A stretch of DNA of 64,000 nucleotides, taken from NCBI RefSeq assembly GCF_010725485.1, contig NZ_AP022598.1, forward strand, positions 5,456,001-5,520,000, given 5' to 3'. The first letter of the stretch is position 1. Every line of letters begins with the position of its first letter. The DNA comes from Mycolicibacterium parafortuitum. GTDB lineage: Bacteria; Actinomycetota; Actinomycetes; Mycobacteriales; Mycobacteriaceae. The notes beneath the pieces were generated by a model that saw only the letters and a list, made by a program, of their open reading frames with translations, made no database searches and had not been told where the DNA came from. Shown in pieces: positions 42,990 to 51,946 of this stretch. Both the position numbers and the translations under genes were made by a program.

Positions 42990-45124
42990 CCGACAGCGAC
43001 GACCGGCCCGCCGACCATCGGGCCGAGGTCTTGGACCCTGCCGTCCCCGCCCACCAGCACAGGCTGGCGCAGCTTCGGGAAGACCCCTCGATCGAGTGCG
43101 CGCCGGAACCGCCCGACGGGGCCGGCGCGCACCGGTGGGTGCACTATCCGTGGCGGCGCGCCGTGGTCGATGTGCCTGCGCCGGAGGAGTTCCGGCGGGT
43201 CAGGTTGGACCGCAACAGGAATCTGATGACCGGGGACGAACTTCGCCGGCTCGCCGGTCTACGGGTCGGTGTCGTCGGGTTGAGCGTCGGTCACGCCATC
43301 GCCCACACGCTCGCGGCCGAAGGAGTCTGCGGTGTGCTGCGATTGGCCGACTACGACGTCCTGGAGTTGTCCAATCTCAACCGCGTGCCGGCCTCGGTAC
43401 TCGACCTCGGGCTGAACAAAGCGGTGGCATGTGCGCGGCGGATCGCCGAACTGGATCCGTATCTTCCGGTCGAGGTCGTCACCGCCGGTGTCACCGCCGA
43501 CAACGTGGAGGCGTTCCTCGACGGGCTCGACGTCGTCGTCGAAGAATGCGACTCGCTGGACGTCAAGATGTTGGTACGCCAGGCGGCGCGCGCGCGTGGG
43601 CTTCCGGTACTGATGGCCACCAGCAGTGGCGGACTGCTCGACGTCGAACGGTTCGACCAGCAGCCGGACCGTCCGGTGTTCCACGGCCTGCTCGGCGATG
43701 TCGATGCCGACGAACTCGGCAGGCTCAGCTCCAAAGAAAAAGTGCCGCACGTCATGCGCATCATCGACGCCGCGCTGCTGCGGCCCCGGATGCAGGCATC
43801 GCTGATCGAGGTCGGCGCAACGCTGACGACGTGGCCTCAGTTGTCCTCCGAGGTCGCCATCGGTGCCGCGACCGTCGCCGAGGCCGTGCGCCGGATCGGC
43901 CTCGGTGAGGAGCTCGGATCCGGCCGGGTGCGGGTCGACGTTCCGGCGCTGCTCGACGACGTCGACGATCCGTGGGAAGCGCGCCGCCGACACCCGGATG
44001 ACGAACGGTCCGCGCCGGCCGCCGCCGACGCCGTCACCGTCGATTCCGGGCGCGGTGACCTCGCCACCATCGCCGCGGCTGCGGCGCGGGCACCGTCGGG
44101 CGGCAACACCCAACCGTGGAGCATCGACGTCGGCGACTCCGCGCTGACGATCCGGGTCGATCCGAGCCTGTCCTCCGCGATGGACGTCGGGTACCGCGGC
44201 AGCGCGGTCGCCGTCGGTGCGGCCACGTTCAACGCCAGGGTCGCCGCCGCGGCCCGCGGTCTGAGCGCGCAGGTCGAGTTCAGCGAGGCGCCCCCGTCAT
44301 CGTCACCGTCGTCGTCACTGTCATCGTCGCCACTGACTGCCGTCGTGACCACCGCCCCCGGTGGCGACCCGAACCTCGCCGCCCGGTACGAGGCCATGCT
44401 GGCCCGCGAGACCAACCGGCACCGGGGCACCGCGGAGCAGATTCCCACCGAGGCCGTCGCCGAGTGGGAGCGCATCGCCGCCGCCGAGGGCGCCCGGCTG
44501 CGGCTGGTGACCGACGCTGGCCGCCTCGACAAGGCCGCGGCGCTGTTCGCCGAGGCCGACCGCATCCGCTACCTGACCCCGATGCTGCACTCGCAGATGA
44601 TGGGCGAGTTGCGCCGGCCCGGCGACCCCGATCCGGACACCGGGATCGATGTGCGCAGCCTCGAACTCGACGCGGCCGATCTCGCGTCGCTCGATCTGCT
44701 CCGCAGTGGCGCGGTGATGGCCCACCTCGCGGAGTGGGATGCCGGATCAGCGCTCGGCGAACCCACCCGCGCCGCGGTCAGCGAGTCCTCCGCGCTGGCC
44801 GTGGTGTCGGTGCGCGGGGACACGCTCGTCGACTACGCCCGCGGCGGCGCCGCGGTCGAGGCGATCTGGATCAGTGCGCAAGAACACGGTCAGGCCGTCC
44901 AACCCATCTCACCTGCGTTCCTGTACGCGCGGACCGCCGGTGAACTGCACGCCCTGTCCGCGGCGTTCTCGAAGCGGCTCGCCGACCTGCAATACTCTTT
45001 CCACACGTTGATCGACCTCGAGTCGGACGAGTCGCTGATCCTGATCCTCAGGATCTGTCGCGCGCCCCGGCCCTCGGTGTCGAGCCGACGACGGCAGATA
45101 CCCGGTCGTTCGACACCGACCTAG
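42986..45124 (+). CDS. moeY: ThiF/E1-like adenylyltransferase fused to nitroreductase (Rv1355c/MoeY-like)
   Basis: Two-domain protein of 712 aa. Residues about 85-330 are an E1/ThiF/MoeB fold: GVVGLSVGHAIAHTLA nucleotide loop (95 on), LADYDVLELSNLNRV with the Asp and Arg that bind ATP/Mg, and K145. No obvious transfer Cys motif follows. Residues about 360-690 are a nitroreductase-like flavin domain starting with ARAPSGGNTQPW (FMN phosphate contact). Between strands of that domain is a Ser/Pro run (44289-44337). The M. tuberculosis name MoeY implies molybdopterin synthesis, but nothing else here supports that. Adenylation of a carboxylate followed by flavin redox is plausible. It overlaps the previous gene by 4 nt. 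Confidence 0.85.
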   Translation: MTDSDDRPADHRAEVLDPAVPAHQHRLAQLREDPSIECAPEPPDGAGAHRWVHYPWRRAVVDVPAPEEFRRVRLDRNRNLMTGDELRRLAGLRVGVVGLSVGHAIAHTLAAEGVCGVLRLADYDVLELSNLNRVPASVLDLGLNKAVACARRIAELDPYLPVEVVTAGVTADNVEAFLDGLDVVVEECDSLDVKMLVRQAARARGLPVLMATSSGGLLDVERFDQQPDRPVFHGLLGDVDADELGRLSSKEKVPHVMRIIDAALLRPRMQASLIEVGATLTTWPQLSSEVAIGAATVAEAVRRIGLGEELGSGRVRVDVPALLDDVDDPWEARRRHPDDERSAPAAADAVTVDSGRGDLATIAAAAARAPSGGNTQPWSIDVGDSALTIRVDPSLSSAMDVGYRGSAVAVGAATFNARVAAAARGLSAQVEFSEAPPSSSPSSSLSSSPLTAVVTTAPGGDPNLAARYEAMLARETNRHRGTAEQIPTEAVAEWERIAAAEGARLRLVTDAGRLDKAAALFAEADRIRYLTPMLHSQMMGELRRPGDPDPDTGIDVRSLELDAADLASLDLLRSGAVMAHLAEWDAGSALGEPTRAAVSESSALAVVSVRGDTLVDYARGGAAVEAIWISAQEHGQAVQPISPAFLYARTAGELHALSAAFSKRLADLQYSFHTLIDLESDESLILILRICRAPRPSVSSRRRQIPGRSTPT

Positions 45125-45140
45125 GTTGGATCGGAGGTCA

Positions 45141-46979
45141 GTGTCCGAGAGTCTGGACATGCTCGTCACGTCAGTGGCGGCACAACTCATGGGCGCCGGT
45201 GCCGCTTCCTGGGTGGAGGCCAGCCGAGGTGTCCTCGCCGAATTGGTGGCCCACTTCGACGTCGATGTCAGCTTCCTGCGGCGTAACGATCATTCGATCC
45301 GGGCATCGATCCTGGTCGCCGAATGGCCGGTTCGGCCCGAGACCCCCGATCCAGACCCGCTCGCGGTGGTCTACTTCGCCGACGCCGATCCGGTGTTCGC
45401 CCTGGCCGAACACCAGAAGGAACCGCTGGTGTTCCGGCCGGAACCGGCCACCGACGAGTATCAGAAGACCATCGAGGAGAGCCGCCAGGTTCCCCAGGTC
45501 TCGATGGCATGCGTTCCGCTGTTGTCCGAGGACGACACCACCGGGGTGCTCGGCTTCATCAAGTTCGGCGACCGCGACTGGACCGAAGAGGAACTCAACG
45601 CGCTCCAGGCGATCGCCTCGCTGTTCGCCCAGGTGCAGGCGCGGGTGCAGGCCGAGGAGCAACTCCGGTACCTCGCCGAGCACGACGACCTGACCGGCCT
45701 GTGCAACCGGCGTGCGCTGCTCGCCCACCTCGACGAGCGTCTCGCCGAGGACCAGCCCGGTCCGGTGGCCGCGCTGTTCTTCGACCTGGACCGCCTCAAG
45801 GCCATCAACGACTATCTCGGGCACACCGCGGGCGACCGGTTCATCCGGGTGCTGGCCGAGCGGCTCCGCGAGAGCACCGAGACCCCGAACATGATCGCCC
45901 GCCTCGGCGGCGACGAGTTCGTCGTCGTGCCCAGCCAACCGATGGACGTGGCCGCCGCCGAAGCGCTCGCCCACCAGCTGCAGTCGAAGTTGCGCGAACG
46001 CGTGTCGATCGATGGCGAGACCCTGTCCAGAACCGTCAGCATCGGTGTGGCACAAGGCATTCCGGGGCGAGACACCACGTCGGATCTACTCCGGCGCGCC
46101 GACCAGGCCGTGCTGGCCGCGAAGGGTTCCGGCGGAAACCAGATCACCGTGTTCACCGAGGACATGTCTCTGCAGAACGAGTTCGACAACGACATCGAAC
46201 TGCACCTGCAGGGCGTGATCGAGAACGGTGCGCTGCTTCTTCACTACCTGCCCGAGATCGACATGCGCACCGGCGACATCCTCGCCGCCGAGGCACTCGT
46301 GCGCTGGCAGCACCCGACCCGCGGTCTGCTGTCCCCCGATGCGTTCATCGGGGTGGCCGAGTCGATCAACTTCGCCGGCGAGCTGGGCCGCTGGGTGATG
46401 CGGACGGCGTGCGCGGAGTTCGCCGCATGGCGGGCCCGTGGCATCGGCAGGGACGCCATCATGCGGATCAACGTCTCCCCGGTGCAACTGGTCACCGACG
46501 GCTTCGTCGAGACGGTGGCCGGCATCATCGACGAGTTCGGTCTCGACCACGGTTCGGTCTGTCTTGAGATCACCGAGAGCATGGTGGTGCAGGACATCGA
46601 GACGACCCGGGTGACCCTGGACGGGCTGAAGAAGACCGGTGTGCTGGTTGCCATCGACGATTTCGGAACCGGTTACAGCGCGTTGTCGCACCTGAAGTCG
46701 CTACCGGTGGACACGCTGAAGATCGACAAGAGTTTCGTGCGTGAACTCGGTTCGGACCCCGGGGATCTCGCGATCGTGCGGGCGATCATCGCCCTCGCCG
46801 AGGCGTTCGGCCTCGAGCTGGTCGCCGAGGGTGTCGAGACCGACGCCGCGGCGCTGACCCTGCTTCGGCACGGCTGCCATCGGGCACAGGGCTTCCTGCT
46901 CTCCCGCCCGATCCCCGGCGAGGCGATGGAAACCCTGTTCTCTCAAGGGCGCATCCCCGTCAGCTTCTCGAAGTCCTGA
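45141..46979 (+). CDS. dcpA: GAF-GGDEF-EAL cyclic di-GMP enzyme (DcpA/Rv1354c-like)
   Basis: A 612-aa signalling protein with an N-terminal GAF-like sensor (about 1-165), GGDEF domain (RLGGDEFVVV intact; LTGLCNRRAL) and EAL domain (AAEALVRWQHP intact; INVSPVQL, LEITESMV, IDDFGTGYSAL, DTLKIDKSFV, AEGVET). Both active sites look complete, so it can make and break c-di-GMP, as reported for the M. smegmatis homologue DcpA. No membrane segment. TTG 45126 is an alternative start; GTG 45141 follows GGAGG but with short spacing. It begins 16 nt after the ThiF-nitroreductase stop, implying co-transcription. Confidence 0.92.
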   Translation: MSESLDMLVTSVAAQLMGAGAASWVEASRGVLAELVAHFDVDVSFLRRNDHSIRASILVAEWPVRPETPDPDPLAVVYFADADPVFALAEHQKEPLVFRPEPATDEYQKTIEESRQVPQVSMACVPLLSEDDTTGVLGFIKFGDRDWTEEELNALQAIASLFAQVQARVQAEEQLRYLAEHDDLTGLCNRRALLAHLDERLAEDQPGPVAALFFDLDRLKAINDYLGHTAGDRFIRVLAERLRESTETPNMIARLGGDEFVVVPSQPMDVAAAEALAHQLQSKLRERVSIDGETLSRTVSIGVAQGIPGRDTTSDLLRRADQAVLAAKGSGGNQITVFTEDMSLQNEFDNDIELHLQGVIENGALLLHYLPEIDMRTGDILAAEALVRWQHPTRGLLSPDAFIGVAESINFAGELGRWVMRTACAEFAAWRARGIGRDAIMRINVSPVQLVTDGFVETVAGIIDEFGLDHGSVCLEITESMVVQDIETTRVTLDGLKKTGVLVAIDDFGTGYSALSHLKSLPVDTLKIDKSFVRELGSDPGDLAIVRAIIALAEAFGLELVAEGVETDAAALTLLRHGCHRAQGFLLSRPIPGEAMETLFSQGRIPVSFSKS

Positions 46980-46982
46980 CGG

Positions 46983-47768
46983 CTAGCCGGTCAGCAGCTC
47001 GACGCGACCGAACCTGCTGGCCTCTTTGCCGACCAGCGCGACCCGAAGCGGATCCTGTCCGGTCAGCCCGTCGCCGGCCGGTCCGCGGGCGACGTCCTCG
47101 TGGCGGCAGATCAGCACTCCGTGCCGCGCACGGATCGACAGAGGGCCGTCCGCGGTGGCGAAGACCGCGCCGGTGACCACATGGTCCTCGAAGACCAACC
47201 GCTCGAACCGCGTCACCGGCTGCGGCCACAGGTCCCGGTCCTCGGCCTGCGCGGTGAGCCATCGCCGGACCGAACCGATCGGGTCGGCGACGTCGGGGAT
47301 CATCTCCCCGATCTCGGTCACCTTGACCAGTTCACCGTCGCCGCGGTCCATGGTCGCCGACGTCCAGTCGGTGACCTGCGTGTAGAGGTAGCCCGTGGGT
47401 GACGGGATGCAGCGCGCCGCCCAGTCACGCAGTCGCGCACCGTCGAATGTCGGAATCGGCCTGCGGCGCACCGGAACAGGTTCGCCGGCGGCGCGCACCG
47501 GCAGGTCGGCGTCGTGCTGACCGAGCGCCGAGAGATCGATGTCGGAGGTCAACGAACGGAGGTAGTCACCGGTCGCCTCGTCACCGGTCGCCTCGTCGCC
47601 GTCGGACATGACGTCGATCGTGAACCAGCCGTGCCGCGCCGGCGTCGGGGCACTGGCGAGGAAGACCTCGCCGTCCTGGTCGGCCGCCGAGATCGCCGTC
47701 GCCAGCCCCGCCAGCCCGGTGTCGGTGCACACGACGTCGACCTCGTCGTCCCATTCGGGATCGTTCAC
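46983..47768 (-). CDS. Degenerate FAD-binding-like protein of unknown function
   Basis: A 261-aa protein. The N-terminus DDEVDVVCTDTGLAGLATAIS resembles a Rossmann FAD-binding segment of ketosteroid dehydrogenase-type flavoproteins, but the GxGxxG is broken (CTDTGLAG) and no substrate domain is recognised. RHGVLICRHEDV near the C-terminus fits the late FAD strand. It may be a non-catalytic relic or partner. A perfect 15-bp tandem duplication encodes GDEAT-GDEAT. Convergent with the c-di-GMP gene (3 nt apart) and divergent from a FadE operon. Confidence 0.65.
   Translation of the reverse strand: MNDPEWDDEVDVVCTDTGLAGLATAISAADQDGEVFLASAPTPARHGWFTIDVMSDGDEATGDEATGDYLRSLTSDIDLSALGQHDADLPVRAAGEPVPVRRRPIPTFDGARLRDWAARCIPSPTGYLYTQVTDWTSATMDRGDGELVKVTEIGEMIPDVADPIGSVRRWLTAQAEDRDLWPQPVTRFERLVFEDHVVTGAVFATADGPLSIRARHGVLICRHEDVARGPAGDGLTGQDPLRVALVGKEASRFGRVELLTG
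47565..47594. repeat. Perfect 15-bp tandem duplication
   Basis: GTCACCGGTCGCCTC occurs twice in tandem (47565, 47580) within the gene at 46983, coding for a doubled GDEAT pentapeptide on the minus strand. Confidence 0.9.
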
Positions 47769-47921
47769 GCTCTATTGCCTCGCTGTAGATGCCGCAAAGA
47801 GGAGCCCGACCTGGACTTTCCCGGCCGGTCAAGGCTATGGCATCGCCGATACCTGGCCAAAATCGCCGGCGGTAGTTCACAGGTGCGACCGTTTCCGGCA
47901 GGAACGTGCGGTAGCTTCCAC

Positions 47922-47941
47922 TTAACTAACTAGGTTTACTG
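47922..47941. promoter_or_regulatory. AT-rich semi-palindrome upstream of FadE pair
   Basis: TTAACTAACTAGGTTTACTG lies about 35 bp upstream of the FadE ATG at 47973. AAC-taactag-GTT is a partial inverted repeat, and TTTACTGT resembles the TTACTGTA half-sites seen at 2430 and 19297. Likely the core promoter plus a TetR-type operator. Confidence 0.45.
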
Positions 47942-47972
47942 TGTCTGTAACGCGGGCGGAAAGGAGAGATCG

Positions 47973-49205
47973 ATGGATTTGGGCTGGTCTGCGACCGACC
48001 TCGCGTTCCGCGACGAAGTGCGGGGATTCCTCGACGAGAAACTGACCCCGGAACTCCGGCAGGCCGGGCGGTTGATGACGAGCGTCTACGCCGACCACGA
48101 CGCCAGCATGGAGTGGCAGCGCATCCTCCACGAGCGCGGCTGGGCGGCTCCCGCGTGGCCGGTGGCCTACGGTGGCTGCGATTGGGGCCTGACCCAGCAC
48201 TACATCTTCAGCCGGGAATCGACGTTGGCCGGAGCGCCGTCGCTGTCGCCGATGGGGATCAGAATGGTCGCCCACGCGATCATCAAGTTCGGCACCGACG
48301 AGCAGAAGGACTTCTTCCTGCCCCGGATCCTGACCGGCGAGGTGTTCTTCTGCCAGGGTTACTCGGAGCCGGAAGCGGGCTCGGATCTGGCGGCGCTGTC
48401 GATGGCCGCCCGGGACGACGGCGATCACCTGGTCTGCACCGGCAGCAAGATCTGGACCACCCATGCGCGGGAGGCCAACTGGATGTTCGCGCTGGTGCGC
48501 ACCACCCGTGACGAGAAGAAGCAGCGGGGCATCACGTTCCTCCTCATCGACATGTCCACCCCGGGCATCGAGATCCGCCCGCTGGTCATGACGTCCGGCG
48601 AAGAGGTGCAGAACCAGGTCTTCTTCGACGAGGTGCGGGTGCCCAAGAAGAACGTCATCGGTCGGATCGACGACGGCTGGACCGTGGCGAAGTATCTCCT
48701 CGAGTTCGAGCGCGGTGGCGGAGCCGTCGCCGCGGGCCTGCAGGTGATGGCCGAGAACATCGCCGAGGTGGCCGCCGGACAGCCGGGCCCCGACGGCGGC
48801 CGGTTGCTCGACGATCCCGCGTTCGCGCGCAAGCTGGCCGACGCCCGCATCCGCACCGAGGTGTTGGAGATCCTGGAGTACCAGGTGCTCGCCGTGGTCG
48901 CCGAGGGCGGCAACCCCGGGGCGAAATCCTCCATGCTCAAGGTGCTCGGCACCGAATTGAGCCAGACCATAACCGAACTCGCGATGGAAGCGGCGGGACC
49001 GCGTGGGCGCGTGTACCAACCCCACGCGACGTTCCCCGGCGGTCCGATCGCCGAGTTCGAGCCGCCGCACGACGGCTACGTCAGCGGTGAGCCCTGGCAG
49101 GCGGTCGCACCGCTGCGGTACTTCAACGATCGGGCCGGCTCGATCTACGCCGGCAGCAACGAAATTCAGCGCAACATCCTCGCCAAGGCAGCATTGGGGC
49201 TCTAG
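47973..49205 (+). CDS. Acyl-CoA dehydrogenase, large-type subunit (FadE)
   Basis: A 410-aa FadE with CQGYSEPEAGSDLAALSMAA, HLVCTGSKIWTTHA and a C-terminal RAGSIYAGSNEIQRNIL. The position of the classical Glu (YEGT) is Ala (YAGS), as in heteromeric FadE enzymes. Its stop codon abuts the ATG of a second FadE, giving another alpha2beta2 pair. AGGAGA sits 6 nt before the ATG. Promoter region at 47769-47972 is shared with the gene at 46983. Confidence 0.93.
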   Translation: MDLGWSATDLAFRDEVRGFLDEKLTPELRQAGRLMTSVYADHDASMEWQRILHERGWAAPAWPVAYGGCDWGLTQHYIFSRESTLAGAPSLSPMGIRMVAHAIIKFGTDEQKDFFLPRILTGEVFFCQGYSEPEAGSDLAALSMAARDDGDHLVCTGSKIWTTHAREANWMFALVRTTRDEKKQRGITFLLIDMSTPGIEIRPLVMTSGEEVQNQVFFDEVRVPKKNVIGRIDDGWTVAKYLLEFERGGGAVAAGLQVMAENIAEVAAGQPGPDGGRLLDDPAFARKLADARIRTEVLEILEYQVLAVVAEGGNPGAKSSMLKVLGTELSQTITELAMEAAGPRGRVYQPHATFPGGPIAEFEPPHDGYVSGEPWQAVAPLRYFNDRAGSIYAGSNEIQRNILAKAALGL

Positions 49206-50348
49206 ATGGACTTCAAACTCACCGACGAACAGGAACTGCTGCGCGGCGGCCTGACCCGGTTCCTCGCGACCCGCTACGACCTCGAGAAGAGCCGTGCCGC
49301 AGCGAAAACCGGCGCGGGCTGGCAGCCCGAGGTGTGGCGCGCGTTCGCCGAGGAACTCGGCATCCTCGGCGCCACACTCCCCGAGGACAACGGCGGGATC
49401 GGCGGCGGTCCGGTCGAGATGATGCTCATCGCCGAAGCACTGGGACACGCGCTGGTCGTCGAACCGTACGTGGACACCGCCGTCGTCGCGGCCGGGCTGC
49501 TGCTGCGCGCCGGCGGCGCGGTCGCCGACGCGCTGCTCGAGCAGATCGTGGCCGGCTCCGCGATCGTCTCGCTGGCAGCCACGGAGCAGACGTCCGGTGA
49601 CTTCTGGCAGGACGTCAGCACCCGAGCCGTGCGCGACGGCGACGACTGGGTGCTCACCGGTGAGAAGATCGTGTCGTCGGCCACGCCGCTGGCCGGGCAC
49701 GTCCTGGTCACCGCGCGCACCGACGGCGAACGCACCGACACCGCCGGGATCTCGCTGTTCGTGGTGGATCTCGCCGCGGCCGGGGCCGGCATCACGGCGC
49801 ACCACTACCGCACCATCGATGATCGCCGGGCGTCCGACATCGTGCTCGACGGCCTGCGGCTGCCGGCGGCAGCGCTGCTGGGTCCCGAGGGCGGCGCGTG
49901 GCCGTCGCTGGCCCGCGCCCGCGACGAGGGCGCCGCGGCGGTCGCCGCCGAAGCCGTCGGATGCATGCGCAAGGTGCTCGCCGACACGGTCGAGTACTGC
50001 AAGCAGCGGCAGCAGTTCGGTCAGCCGATCGGCAGCTTCCAGGTGCTCCAGCACCGCATGGTGGACATGTACATGGAGGTCGAACAGGCCGCCGCCGCAG
50101 CACTTCTGGCGGTGCTCAAGCTCGACGAGGACGAGGCCACCCGCGCGCGGGCGGTGTCGGCGGCCAAGGCCACCATCGGTCGGGCCGCCCAGTTCGTCGG
50201 CCAGCAGGCGGTGCAGCTGCACGGCGGCATGGGGATGACCGAGGAACTCGCCATCGGCCACTACTTCAAACGGCTGACCGCGCTGCAGTTCGAGTTCGGG
50301 TCAACCGACCACCACGTCACGCGCTACGGTCGGCTGACCACCCGGTAG
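49206..50348 (+). CDS. Acyl-CoA dehydrogenase, small-type subunit (FadE)
   Basis: A 380-aa FadE partner: DFKLTDEQELLRGGLTRFL at the N-terminus, WVLTGEKIVSSATPLAGH in the middle domain and QQAVQLHGGMGMTEELAIGH at the C-terminus. The TEP FAD motif is AATEQTSGDFWQ. It follows the large subunit with no spacer (TAG then ATG). Its 3' end overlaps the convergent SRPBCC gene by 32 nt. Confidence 0.92.
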   Translation: MDFKLTDEQELLRGGLTRFLATRYDLEKSRAAAKTGAGWQPEVWRAFAEELGILGATLPEDNGGIGGGPVEMMLIAEALGHALVVEPYVDTAVVAAGLLLRAGGAVADALLEQIVAGSAIVSLAATEQTSGDFWQDVSTRAVRDGDDWVLTGEKIVSSATPLAGHVLVTARTDGERTDTAGISLFVVDLAAAGAGITAHHYRTIDDRRASDIVLDGLRLPAAALLGPEGGAWPSLARARDEGAAAVAAEAVGCMRKVLADTVEYCKQRQQFGQPIGSFQVLQHRMVDMYMEVEQAAAAALLAVLKLDEDEATRARAVSAAKATIGRAAQFVGQQAVQLHGGMGMTEELAIGHYFKRLTALQFEFGSTDHHVTRYGRLTTR

Positions 50349-50967
50349 CCCGCTCGGCGCGCTCCCGGACACCGAGCAGCATCCGGCGCTCCATCACGAA
50401 GTGCACGATGTCGTAGAGCATGTTGCCGCCGTAACCGCCGTTGCCCCGGGCCAGCAACCGGGTGCCGGTCCCGGTCGGCTTGAGGTGGAATGACCAACTG
50501 CCCGAAGCCTTCTCGCCACGCTGGACGCGCGCGTAGTCGTCCGGTGACATCAGCACAAGGTGGGACTCCGGTTCCAGCGCCGCGACGATCTGCCTGCCGC
50601 GGTCGCCGCCGCGACGGGCCAGCCACACGGTGTCGCCGACGGTCAGGTCCTGCCATTCGGGATGGACGGACGTCGCGTTGTGGATGTCGGCGCCCACCGC
50701 CCGTTCGAGTCCGCTGTAGCTGTAGAACCCGCCGCGGTCCTCTCCGATCTGCGCCAGCCACGGCCAGACCTCCTCCGGCGCGGCGTCGATGGTGACCGCC
50801 CGGGTGGTGCGCGCTCCCCCGGCGACGAGTTCGTCGCCCGGTAGCCCGGCCACCGATTCCTCGTGGGTCGCGCCCCAGCGGTACATCCAGGGCCGCAGAC
50901 GGGTCCGGTACGCGAGCGCCAGCGCCGCCGCCGCGGTTCCGGCGGCGACGGCGCGGACTCGGTTCAC
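50317..50967 (-). CDS. SRPBCC/polyketide-cyclase-like protein with N-terminal hydrophobic segment
   Basis: A 216-aa protein. The first 20 residues (VRAVAAGTAAAALALAYRTR) form a short hydrophobic helix, suggesting a membrane anchor or signal. The rest looks like a START/SRPBCC ligand-binding fold: TIDAAPEEVWPWLAQIGEDRGG, SWSFHLKPTGTGTRLLAR. GTG start at 50967 overlaps the universal-stress-protein stop by 4 nt (GTGA), so it belongs to the stress operon. The longer open frame to 51696 is antisense to the stress protein gene. Ligand unknown. Confidence 0.82.
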   Translation of the reverse strand: MNRVRAVAAGTAAAALALAYRTRLRPWMYRWGATHEESVAGLPGDELVAGGARTTRAVTIDAAPEEVWPWLAQIGEDRGGFYSYSGLERAVGADIHNATSVHPEWQDLTVGDTVWLARRGGDRGRQIVAALEPESHLVLMSPDDYARVQRGEKASGSWSFHLKPTGTGTRLLARGNGGYGGNMLYDIVHFVMERRMLLGVRERAERATGWSADRSA

Positions 50968-51848
50968 GACGACCTGGCCACGATCACCGGGGTCCGCGAG
51001 GACTGCACGACCTGAGAGCCCACGGACCCGAGCAGCATTCCGGCGAAACCGCCGCGGCCGTGGCTGCCGACCACGAGCAACTGCGCCTTCGCGCCCTCTT
51101 CGAGCAGCCGCCGCGCGGGTTGGTCGCGCCGGACCACCCGGTGCACGGTCACGTCGGGATAGCGTTCCTGCCACCCGGCCAGCCGTTCGGCGAGCAGCAT
51201 GTCCTCTTCGGGCTGGACCTCGCTCCAGGTGGTGCCGGGCAGTTCGTATCCGGCATCGCTCCAGGTGTGCACCGCGACCAGATCGACACCTCGTCTGCAG
51301 GCTTCGTCGAACGCGATCGCGGTGGCGTGCTCGGAGGCCGGCGAGCCGTCGATCCCGACCACGACGGGAGCCTGCGCCGGGTGCGGGATCAGCGGGTCCT
51401 CGTCGTAGACGACGGCGACCGGGCAGTGTGCGTGGTGGACCAGGCCCGAGCTGACGGAGCCGAGCAACCGGCGTTCCCACTTGCCCAGACCACGGCTGCC
51501 GACGACGACCATCGCGGCGTTCTTCGACAGGTCGGCGATCGTCGGCACGGGCTGACCGGACAGGATCTTCTCGGTGATGGCCGGAACGGCTTCCGGGACG
51601 GCCGATTCGACGACGGTGCGCGCCTCGGCCAGAAGCCGTGTCGCCTCCTTGCGCTCGTCCTCGTAGAACGCGGCGGGCAACGGCACCTGGACCCACGATT
51701 GCATCGACGCGCTGGGCAGCACATGCACGAGGGTCAGGGGCACCTCCCGCATCGCGGCGTCACGGGCAGCCCAATCGATCGCCACTCGCGATGCGGCCGA
51801 GCCGTCGACGCCGACGACGATGCCGAGGGGTGCAGATGTGGTGGACAT
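50964..51848 (-). CDS. Tandem-domain universal stress protein
   Basis: A 294-aa protein with two UspA domains. Each ends with the ATP-binding pattern: GSRGLGKWERRLLGSVSSGL and GSHGRGGFAGMLLGSVGSQV; VVGVDGS and VVGIDGS open each domain. It resembles the two-domain Usp proteins of the mycobacterial dormancy (DosR) regulon. The upstream region contains a DosR-like box (51947-51966). First gene of a two-gene operon with the SRPBCC gene. Confidence 0.94.
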   Translation of the reverse strand: MSTTSAPLGIVVGVDGSAASRVAIDWAARDAAMREVPLTLVHVLPSASMQSWVQVPLPAAFYEDERKEATRLLAEARTVVESAVPEAVPAITEKILSGQPVPTIADLSKNAAMVVVGSRGLGKWERRLLGSVSSGLVHHAHCPVAVVYDEDPLIPHPAQAPVVVGIDGSPASEHATAIAFDEACRRGVDLVAVHTWSDAGYELPGTTWSEVQPEEDMLLAERLAGWQERYPDVTVHRVVRRDQPARRLLEEGAKAQLLVVGSHGRGGFAGMLLGSVGSQVVQSSRTPVIVARSS

Positions 51849-51946
51849 GTCGCAGCCTCCTACCGGCGGGTGGCACCGGCGCCACCCGATACCTCCACGC
51901 TAACCCGCCGGGTGCTCCGACCATCAGTGGTCGACGGTCACGCGGC

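Noticed and set aside
40895..47941. KstR/KstR2 cholesterol-regulon operators
   Set aside because: Partial matches (TAGAAC-like upstream of the FMO, AAC-GTT upstream of the FadE pair) do not reach the TAGAACACGTTCTA or ACAAG-CTTGT consensus.
47922..50261. 779-aa minus-strand open frame over the FadE pair
   Set aside because: Antisense shadow of two well-supported acyl-CoA dehydrogenase genes; no domain seen.
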